Positions 23,291 to 30,809 of a DNA stretch of 30,809 nucleotides are shown one piece after another. The DNA comes from JBPOFY01 sp049889815 (GTDB taxonomy: Bacteria > Verrucomicrobiota > Verrucomicrobiia > Opitutales > Coraliomargaritaceae), in contig JBMHCR010000014.1 in the NCBI GenBank assembly GCA_049889815.1, positions 1-30,809 on the forward strand, given 5' to 3'. The position numbers and the translations under genes were made by a program. Each line of letters begins with the position of its first letter. Position 1 is the stretch's first letter. The notes beneath the pieces are model-generated. The model worked only from the letters and a program-made list of their open reading frames with translations. It ran no database searches and was not told the origin of the DNA.

Positions 23291-25468
23291 ATGAAACAAA
23301 TTCTTCAAAATCTTTCTTCCGGAGAAACCATGTTGGCCGAGGTGCCCGCGCCTAAAGTTCGAGCGGGACATTTGTTAATTGAGACTGAAGCGTCACTGGT
23401 GTCTTTGGGCACCGAAAAGATGCTGATTAATTTCGGTAAAGCGAACTTGCTGGATAAGGCGCGGCAGCAGCCTGAGAAGGTGAAGCAGGTTCTGCAAAAG
23501 ATTAAGACCGATGGCTTGATGCCGACGATTGAAGTCGTGCGTGCGAAGCTCGATACGCCTCTGCCGCTCGGTTACTGTAATGTCGGGCGTATACTTGAAG
23601 TCGGCTCAGGAGTCGAAGGGTTTAAAGTCGGCGACCGTGTGCTTTCAAATAGTCATCATGCCGAGATTGTCTGTGCGCCGAAGAACCTGTGTGCTAAAGT
23701 GCCTGAAGGAGTGACGCCTCAGGAGGCAGTTTACGGCGTGGTCGGAGCCATCGGTTTGCAGGGTATTCGCTTGTTGGAGCCGACGATCGGTGAAACTTTT
23801 GTGGTGACCGGACTTGGGTTGATTGGCCAGCTTGCAGCGCAAACTCTTATTGCGTCGGGTTGCCGAGTGATCGGTCTTGATTTCGATACCTCGAAATGTG
23901 AACTTGCTCGGGAGCTGGGTGCTGAAGTGATCGATCTATCGACTGGTGCAGATCCTGTTCAAGCCGCCGAGGTGTTGACTGAAGGCAAGGGTGTCGACGG
24001 TGTCTTGATCACCGCTTCTACGAAGAGTGATGAGCCGATCCATCAAGCTGCGACCATGTGCCGTAAGCGCGGACGTATCGTGCTTGTTGGAGTGGTGGGG
24101 ATGAAGATGAATCGCTCTGACTTCTATGAGAAGGAACTCTCGTTTCAAGTATCCTGTGCTTACGGGCCCGGTCGTTATGATCCATTTTTTGAGGAGCAGG
24201 GTAATGACTATCCATACGCCTATGTTCGATGGACCGAGCAACGCAATTTTGACGCGATCCTTGGCTTGATTGCCAGTGGTAAGATACGCACCGAACTATT
24301 GACCTCGCACCAATACGGATTTGATGCCGCGTTGGATGCATATGGCAAAGTCGGCGCGGATGCGATGGGCATTGTGCTGAACTACGCTCAGCGCGAAAAT
24401 GCTGACAGCGGAAACTCTGAAAAGCTCAAAAGGGTCGTTCCTGTGAATCCTTTCTCTGCAAATCCTTCAAAGGCGGTTGTCGCAGTGATCGGTGCAGGTA
24501 GCTTTACGGGACATGTCATCTTACCGGCACTAAAGAAAACCGGTGCTCGATTAAAATCGATTTCCTCGGGCACAGGTGTGTCGGCATCACATTTGGGCAA
24601 GAAGTTTGGCTTTGAGTGTGTACTCACAGACAACGATGAAATCTTCAACGATGATGAGGTAAACACTGTATTTATTACGACCCGTCACGCGAGTCATGGA
24701 GCTTTGGTGCTTAAGGCTCTGCAAGCAGGAAAGCATGTGTTTGTAGAAAAGCCACTGGCGATACACGAAGAAGAAGTGGAGAAAATCATAGATTATTATG
24801 AAAGTGGAAATGGGAAAGAGGAAAGTGGAAATGGGGAGCGTTCAGCTTTCAGCTTTTCAAATTCCCCTTTGTTGATGGTTGGGTTTAACCGTCGCTTTTC
24901 TCCGTTGGTGCAGCACATGAAACAGCTTGCCCAGAATCGTTCGCAGCCACTCGCGATGATATACAATGTGAATGCCGGCATGATCCCGCGAGATCATTGG
25001 TCGCAGACACGTGATCAGGGTGGTGGTCGTATCTTGGGTGAGGGCTGTCACTTTATTGATACCTTACGTTACTTGGCGGATGCTCCGATTGTAAATGTAA
25101 GTGCTAATTATGCGAAACAGGGTGATGCAGTGATTGATGATGTGGTCTCGATTAATTTGAGCTTTGCAGATGGCTCGATTGGGACGGTGCACTATTTTGC
25201 AAATGGTAATAAGTCACTCGAACGCGAAAGTCTGGATGTTTACTGCGGCGAATCCATCTTGCGTATGAATAACTTCCGCACGCTGGTTGGATACCGCTGG
25301 CCTAACTTCAAGAAGGAGAAATTGAAGCGTCAGGATAAAGGTCACACCGCAGAAATTGCTGCGTTCATCAAGGCAATCGAAACAGGTGAAGCCTCGCCGA
25401 TAAGTTATGCCGAGATTGCGGATGTGACGGATGCTTCGTTTCAGGCGGACGCGGTCGCCCGCACATAG
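23291..25468 (+). CDS. Bi-domain oxidoreductase: zinc-type MDR dehydrogenase fused to Gfo/Idh/MocA
   Basis: A 725-aa fusion. Residues 1 to about 370 are a medium-chain dehydrogenase/reductase (SLGTEKMLI, LPLGYCNVGRILEVG, VGDRVLSN, then the NAD loop VTGLGLIGQLAAQTL). A linker (NADSGNSEKLKRV) leads to a Gfo/Idh/MocA domain from about residue 395 (VIGAGSFTGHVILPAL; GKHVFVEKPLA; GEGCHFIDTLRYLAD). This fusion is common in exopolysaccharide loci next to a heparinase II/III-like gene, but its substrate is unknown as far as I know; redox epimerisation of a sugar is one idea. The Gfo domain carries an insertion of about 18 residues (ESGNGKEESGNGER and following) coded by a tandem repeat at 24800-24856. 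ATG 23291 has no visible ribosome-binding site. Confidence 0.85.
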   Translation: MKQILQNLSSGETMLAEVPAPKVRAGHLLIETEASLVSLGTEKMLINFGKANLLDKARQQPEKVKQVLQKIKTDGLMPTIEVVRAKLDTPLPLGYCNVGRILEVGSGVEGFKVGDRVLSNSHHAEIVCAPKNLCAKVPEGVTPQEAVYGVVGAIGLQGIRLLEPTIGETFVVTGLGLIGQLAAQTLIASGCRVIGLDFDTSKCELARELGAEVIDLSTGADPVQAAEVLTEGKGVDGVLITASTKSDEPIHQAATMCRKRGRIVLVGVVGMKMNRSDFYEKELSFQVSCAYGPGRYDPFFEEQGNDYPYAYVRWTEQRNFDAILGLIASGKIRTELLTSHQYGFDAALDAYGKVGADAMGIVLNYAQRENADSGNSEKLKRVVPVNPFSANPSKAVVAVIGAGSFTGHVILPALKKTGARLKSISSGTGVSASHLGKKFGFECVLTDNDEIFNDDEVNTVFITTRHASHGALVLKALQAGKHVFVEKPLAIHEEEVEKIIDYYESGNGKEESGNGERSAFSFSNSPLLMVGFNRRFSPLVQHMKQLAQNRSQPLAMIYNVNAGMIPRDHWSQTRDQGGGRILGEGCHFIDTLRYLADAPIVNVSANYAKQGDAVIDDVVSINLSFADGSIGTVHYFANGNKSLERESLDVYCGESILRMNNFRTLVGYRWPNFKKEKLKRQDKGHTAEIAAFIKAIETGEASPISYAEIADVTDASFQADAVART
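24800..24856. repeat. In-gene tandem repeat: 21-bp unit x2 followed by 7-bp unit x2
   Basis: The 15 bases GAAAGTGGAAATGGG at 24800-24814 recur at 24821-24835, a 21-bp period equal to seven codons (ESGNGKE, ESGNGER). The heptamer TTCAGCT follows twice (24841-24854). The block is open in frame and sits between EKIIDYY and PLLMVGFNRRF, where Gfo/Idh/MocA proteins normally have a short turn. It looks like a dispersed repeat captured in a coding region, a third type beside the two in the first gene. Confidence 0.7.
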
Positions 25469-25491
25469 TGTCCTCCGTTGATTGATATACA

Positions 25492-27108
25492 ATGGGTCTA
25501 GCTAAATACGGTCGCTTGTATCGGACTTTGCGCCACTTAAAAGGTCAGCAGTTATTTTATCAGCTGCTGTATCGAGCCAAGTGGTATGCATTCTGGGAGA
25601 AGCCGGTTGCAAGCGAGGGACTCTCTGTTGCGGTTCGATGGGATGCTGGAATAGACCTGATACATCCGTTGGGAGCTGGTGACTGTCTAAGCCAAGAGGA
25701 CTGGCATTTTAGGTTTATCAATATCGAACATGGTTTTGGTTCTCAGATCGACTGGTCCGCAGCACCGCATGGGAAATTGTGGAATTATAATCTGCATTAT
25801 TTTGAGTGGCTATGGGGTTTGGATCGCGACGCGGCAAAAGTAGTTGTTAGTGATTGGATTGATAATCATACGTTTTCGAAAAATGCAGAAGGCTGGGAGC
25901 CTTATACGCTTTCTCTCAGAGTAATCAATTGGATTGGATATTGGGGGACGGCCAGGGGGGAGGTGCTTAGTGGAGATTTTGAATTTCAAAGTAGATTATT
26001 TAAATCACTGGGATTGCAATGTGACTGGCTCACAAAGCGGCTGGAGAAGCATATCCTAGGGAATCACTATCTGGAAAATGGAGTCGCATTATGGCTTGCA
26101 GGGACATTCTTTGACGGAGTCGATTCGGATAAGTGGCTCCGTATTGGTCAGCAGGTTTTGGATGAGCAACTGGAAGAGCAAATGCTTGAGGATGGGATGC
26201 ATTTTGAACGCTCTCCCATGTATCACAATCGCTTCTTATGGGCTCTCGGGTGGCTTTCAGCAATCGATCCGGAGCAGTTTGGAGATCGCTATAAACGTGC
26301 AACTGAAGCCGCACGTTTGCTGAAGCATCCCGATGGTAAAGTGGCATTGTTTAATGACAGTGCTTTTGGTGTGTATCCATTGGTAGATGGGGAGGCGCCC
26401 GTAGGCACCTTTTCGATGGAAGCGTCTGGTTACTATGGCGCTCGCACAAAGGAGAGGGATTATCTCATATGTGATGCTGGGCGAATTGGACCAGATTATA
26501 TACCCGGGCATTCTCACTGTGATATTGGGTCCTTTGAGCTGAGTGTGGGCGGAGCACGACTTGTTGCGGACACAGGTGTGTATCATTATTTGAATACAAA
26601 AGAGCGGCACTATTCTCGATCGACCGCTGCTCACAATGTATTTGCTCCAGAGGGAATTGAGCAGGCCGAGATTTGGTCCGCTTTTCGGGTTGGAGATCGT
26701 CCAGATGTATCGGTGCGTAAGTGGGATCCTCAGGGCCAGAGTTTCCAATTAGTTGTGGCGCACAATGGGTTCGAAGCTGTCGGTGCGTCTGTGGAACGTG
26801 AATTTAATTTTAATGGGGTGAATGAGTTAACCATCATGGACCGTTTTAGTAATGATTCGGCTCAACAGATGGTTGGCTACTTGCATTTGTCGCCGGATGT
26901 CGAGGTGCTTGCCTCGGACGAGAGCCGCGCGCAGTTGGAACTGAATGGGCAGCCAGTCGAGATCACTGCAGAGAATGTTGATTCGTTCACGGTTGAGGCG
27001 AGTGATTATTATCCTGAATTTAATACATGTATAGTCCGCCCTTGCATTCGATATTCCAGTCGAGAGCGTTCAGGGGAGGTGATGCTACGAATTTCATGGA
27101 AACATTAG
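25492..27108 (+). CDS. Heparinase II/III-like (alginate-lyase-family) protein
   Basis: A 538-aa protein with the two-domain layout of polysaccharide lyase families such as PL12/PL15/PL17/PL21: an N-terminal alpha-toroid (WNYNLHYFEWLWGL; EPYTLSLRVINWIGYW; HILGNHYLENGVALWLAG; FERSPMYHNRFLWALGWL) and a C-terminal beta-sandwich beginning YIPGHSHCDIGSFELSVGG. The NHxxxN, SPMYH and GHSHCD residues are those expected for the catalytic site. There is no signal peptide: the N-terminus (MGLAKYGRLYRTLRHLKG) is basic and not hydrophobic. It is 24 bp after the bi-domain oxidoreductase and 1 bp before a glycosyltransferase, a recurring gene order in EPS loci. Whether it cleaves uronate-containing polymer or plays another role in synthesis is unknown. 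Confidence 0.85.
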   Translation: MGLAKYGRLYRTLRHLKGQQLFYQLLYRAKWYAFWEKPVASEGLSVAVRWDAGIDLIHPLGAGDCLSQEDWHFRFINIEHGFGSQIDWSAAPHGKLWNYNLHYFEWLWGLDRDAAKVVVSDWIDNHTFSKNAEGWEPYTLSLRVINWIGYWGTARGEVLSGDFEFQSRLFKSLGLQCDWLTKRLEKHILGNHYLENGVALWLAGTFFDGVDSDKWLRIGQQVLDEQLEEQMLEDGMHFERSPMYHNRFLWALGWLSAIDPEQFGDRYKRATEAARLLKHPDGKVALFNDSAFGVYPLVDGEAPVGTFSMEASGYYGARTKERDYLICDAGRIGPDYIPGHSHCDIGSFELSVGGARLVADTGVYHYLNTKERHYSRSTAAHNVFAPEGIEQAEIWSAFRVGDRPDVSVRKWDPQGQSFQLVVAHNGFEAVGASVEREFNFNGVNELTIMDRFSNDSAQQMVGYLHLSPDVEVLASDESRAQLELNGQPVEITAENVDSFTVEASDYYPEFNTCIVRPCIRYSSRERSGEVMLRISWKH

Positions 27109-27109
27109 T

Positions 27110-28336
27110 ATGAAAATGTTGTTTTTAACTCATTATTTTCCTCCGGAAGGGAATGCTCCTGCATCGCGCACCTATGACAATAGTAAACGCTGGGTGGCCG
27201 CAGGCCATGAAGTGACGGTCCTCACCTGCGCACCCAATGTGCCGGATGGGAAGGTTTATGAAGGTTACAAGAATAAGCTTTGGCAAGAAGAGTGGATCGA
27301 CGGCATCCGCGTGATTCGAGTCTGGACCTTTGTTGCCGCCAACAAAGGAGCTGCGCTGCGCATTCTTAATTATATATCCTATTTATTTACTGCCGGCTTT
27401 TTTGGCTTATTCCTGCCACGTCCCGATGTTCTGGTTTCTACTTCGCCGCAGTTCTTTTGTGGCCTCGCGGGGATGCTGCTTGCGAAGCTGCGGCGTTTAC
27501 CACGCATCTTGGAAATACGTGATATATGGCCTGAGTCGATTCAGGCAGTTGGTGCGATGAAGAAGTCGTTTGCGACTCGTATGCTTGAGCATGTGGAATT
27601 GTTTATGTATCGGACTGCCGATCAAATTGTGACAGTGGGGCCGGGTTACAAAGACAAATTGATGGCGCGAGGTGTTGCGGATACGAAGATTGATGTGATT
27701 ACAAACGGAGCGGATTTGGAGTTTTATCAACCAGGTGCTGCGAATGAGCCGTTTAAAGTAAAGTATGGATTCTCTGGGAAGTTTACTGCGGCTTATGTCG
27801 GCACGATCGGGATGGCATCGGGTCTTGAAGTCGTACTCGAGGCATCCAGAAAATTGACAGCTTGTGGCGACGACTCGATACGTTTTCTGCTCGTCGGCGA
27901 TGGTGCAGAGCGTGAGAATCTGGAAGCCAGAGCTGATGCAGAGGACTTGCAGCATGTGATCTTTACGGGGCGCATTGATAAGAGCGAGGTGCCGACATTA
28001 TTACAGACAGTTGACGTTTGTTTTATTCACCTACGTAAATCAGACCTTTTTAAAACGGTGTTGCCTTCGAAGTTATTTGAAGCCTTTGCCGTTGGACGTG
28101 CGGTGGTCTTAGGGGTCGATGGTAGCGCAAGGGATGTGCTTGAGGCTGCGGATGCAGGGGTCTTCATGGAGCCGGGCAATGTCGATGAGTTGCTGGATGC
28201 GGTGAATAAGTTGAAGGATGATGCGAATGTGCGAGAGCAGTATGAGAATAATGGTTTAAAGCATGTCCGTGCGTTTTATAACCGCGACAAGCTCGCGGCT
28301 GACTATATCGAAGTTTTGAATAAAGTAGTTAACTAA
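27110..28336 (+). CDS. WbuB/WcaI-like glycosyltransferase family 4
   Basis: A 408-aa GT-B enzyme. MLFLTHYFPPEGNAPASRT and WVAAGHEVTVLTCAPN are the hallmark N-terminus of the WbuB group (L-fucosamine/N-acetylamino-sugar transferases in O-antigen loci). PRILEIRDIWPESIQAVGAM follows, then the donor half AAYVGTIGMASGLEVVLEA, FLLVGDGAERE and LPSKLFEAFAVGRAVVLG. The start is 1 bp after the heparinase-like stop, so translation is likely coupled. WbuB in E. coli O26 uses UDP-FucNAc; the WbpM-like gene at 29464 could begin a FucNAc-type pathway, but other sugars are possible. Confidence 0.87.
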   Translation: MKMLFLTHYFPPEGNAPASRTYDNSKRWVAAGHEVTVLTCAPNVPDGKVYEGYKNKLWQEEWIDGIRVIRVWTFVAANKGAALRILNYISYLFTAGFFGLFLPRPDVLVSTSPQFFCGLAGMLLAKLRRLPRILEIRDIWPESIQAVGAMKKSFATRMLEHVELFMYRTADQIVTVGPGYKDKLMARGVADTKIDVITNGADLEFYQPGAANEPFKVKYGFSGKFTAAYVGTIGMASGLEVVLEASRKLTACGDDSIRFLLVGDGAERENLEARADAEDLQHVIFTGRIDKSEVPTLLQTVDVCFIHLRKSDLFKTVLPSKLFEAFAVGRAVVLGVDGSARDVLEAADAGVFMEPGNVDELLDAVNKLKDDANVREQYENNGLKHVRAFYNRDKLAADYIEVLNKVVN

Positions 28337-28350
28337 AGTAATTCGTATTT

Positions 28351-29436
28351 ATGAAGAAAATCATACATATCGTGGGTGCGCGCCCAAATTTTATGAAGGC
28401 TGCTCCGGTCTATTTTGCGATTCGGGATCAAGGAAAGTTTGAACAGCTGCTCGTGCATACCGGACAGCATTATGATGAGAAAATGTCCGATATCTTTTTT
28501 CGCCAATTGGGCATTCCTGAGCCGGATATTAATTTGGAGATCGGCTCGGCATCGCACGCAGTCATGACTGCTCGTATCATGATCGCGTTCGAGGAGGTTG
28601 TGCTGAATGAGAAGCCAGACTTGTTGATCGTATATGGGGATGTCAATTCGACGATCGCTTGTGCTATGGTTGCGGCGAAATTAGGCGTGAAGGTGGCTCA
28701 CGTTGAAGCGGGATTACGCTCGTTTGACCGAGCGATGCCTGAGGAATTGAATCGTATGTTAACGGATTCAATCAGCGACTATTTCTTCACCACGTCGCCG
28801 GATGCCGATGAGCTATTGTTGAAGTCGGGTATGCCGAAGGACTCCATCTTCTTTGTTGGTAATGGTATGATCGATACCTTGGTGCGGTTGCTGCCTCAGG
28901 CTAAAAAGCCTGCCAAGGAGCATTTGGAAATCGATGAGGCCCGTGGCTTTGCGCTGGTTACTTTGCATCGTCCCTCAAATGTGGATGATGCGGAGTCGTT
29001 GACACAGATAGTGAAGACCTTGAATGACCTTTCTAAAGAGATGCAGGTAGTGTTCCCGATACATCCGCGCACGGCTGCTCGTATGAATGACCTTGGGTTG
29101 AATGCCGAAGGTTTGACTATGTGTGGTCCTCAGGGGTATCTGGAGTTTCTTTGGTTACAGAAGCATGCCAAGATGGTGCTTACCGATTCTGGAGGTATTC
29201 AAGAAGAGACGACTTATCTTGGTGTGCCCTGTTTGACCTTAAGAGAGAACACTGAGCGCCCCATTACTGTGACCGAAGGTTCCAATGTGTTGATTGGTCG
29301 CGACTTTGATTTGCTGCGAAGTGAGATCGATAAAGTGATCGCAGGCACTTTCAAAAAAGGTAAAATTCCAGAGAAGTGGGAAGGCAAGGCTGGCGAGCGC
29401 ACTGCTACGATTCTTGATCAATTGCTGTATCAATAA
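28351..29436 (+). CDS. wecB: UDP-N-acetylglucosamine 2-epimerase (non-hydrolysing)
   Basis: It interconverts UDP-GlcNAc and UDP-ManNAc in the cytoplasm. At 361 aa it is typical. Conserved blocks are IVGARPNFMKAAPV (residues 5-18), LVHTGQHYDEKMSDIFF, VYGDVNSTIACAMVA, VAHVEAGLRSFDRAMPEELN, VTLHRPSNVDD, FPIHPRT, LTDSGGIQEE and LRENTERPIT, including the catalytic Asp/Glu/His positions known for the family. It starts 14 bp after the WbuB-like gene. Paired with the UDP-HexNAc 6-dehydrogenase at 1813 it could lead to UDP-ManNAcA; paired with WbpM and WbuB it could act as a FnlC/WbjD-type 2-epimerase. Both readings are consistent with the locus. Confidence 0.92.
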   Translation: MKKIIHIVGARPNFMKAAPVYFAIRDQGKFEQLLVHTGQHYDEKMSDIFFRQLGIPEPDINLEIGSASHAVMTARIMIAFEEVVLNEKPDLLIVYGDVNSTIACAMVAAKLGVKVAHVEAGLRSFDRAMPEELNRMLTDSISDYFFTTSPDADELLLKSGMPKDSIFFVGNGMIDTLVRLLPQAKKPAKEHLEIDEARGFALVTLHRPSNVDDAESLTQIVKTLNDLSKEMQVVFPIHPRTAARMNDLGLNAEGLTMCGPQGYLEFLWLQKHAKMVLTDSGGIQEETTYLGVPCLTLRENTERPITVTEGSNVLIGRDFDLLRSEIDKVIAGTFKKGKIPEKWEGKAGERTATILDQLLYQ

Positions 29437-29463
29437 TTCTTACTCTAGAGTCCACAAGCAGCG

Positions 29464-30809
<1,346 letters not shown>

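Overview
This window is one long, single-strand (+) surface-polysaccharide biosynthesis locus that runs off both ends. No rRNA, tRNA, transposase, integrase or CRISPR array is visible. The organism is inferred to be a marine Gram-negative bacterium, most likely Verrucomicrobiota (Opitutae / Puniceicoccales-Coraliomargarita-like). The reasons are mid-range GC, mostly weak or absent Shine-Dalgarno sequences with occasional TTG starts, a sulfotransferase in the cluster, an SGNH hydrolase with a C-terminal tail of the kind common in Verrucomicrobia secreted proteins, and short palindromic repeats inserted inside coding sequences. This is inference from style, not a database match.

Layout. (a) 1-3102: a UDP-sugar 4-epimerase gene interrupted by two different palindromic repeats (the first shifts the frame), an unrecognised 205-aa protein, and a WbpA/WecC-type UDP-N-acetylhexosamine 6-dehydrogenase. 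(b) 3154-8258: a dTDP-deoxyaminosugar block: RmlA, NDP-hexose 2,3-dehydratase, C-3 ketoreductase, DegT-family aminotransferase and a GNAT acetyltransferase. Read in order it predicts dTDP-4-(acyl)amino-2,4,6-trideoxyhexose, but the required dTDP-glucose 4,6-dehydratase (RmlB) is not in the window. (c) 8264-11450: a visibly more A/T-rich cassette of class I aminotransferase, D-2-hydroxyacid dehydrogenase and ATP-grasp ligase, whose logic resembles VanH/VanA (make a hydroxy acid, then ligate it). It may build and attach an unusual acyl group. (d) 11461-18800: Wzx flippase, a WecF/GT56-like 4-amino-sugar transferase, two GT4 enzymes, a Wzy polymerase and a sulfotransferase. (e) 18823-23231: hexapeptide acyltransferase, secreted SGNH esterase/acyltransferase-like protein and two more glycosyltransferases. 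(f) 23291-29436: a widespread module of bi-domain oxidoreductase, heparinase II/III-like protein, WbuB-like glycosyltransferase and WecB UDP-GlcNAc 2-epimerase. (g) 29464-end: a FlaA1/WbpM-type NDP-sugar 4,6-dehydratase, truncated by the window edge.

How it works together. Nucleotide sugars (UDP-HexNAc uronate, UDP-ManNAc, dTDP-4-amino-trideoxyhexose, WbpM-type 4-keto-6-deoxy-HexNAc) feed about six glycosyltransferases on an undecaprenyl carrier. Wzx flips the repeat unit and Wzy polymerises it. Sulfation, O-acylation and possibly an amino-linked hydroxy or amino acid decorate it. RmlA, a C4 aminotransferase, a GNAT, a WecF-like transferase, WecB and a UDP-HexNAc dehydrogenase together recall enterobacterial common antigen, here with added C2-deoxygenation. 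That is the most interesting hypothesis from this window.
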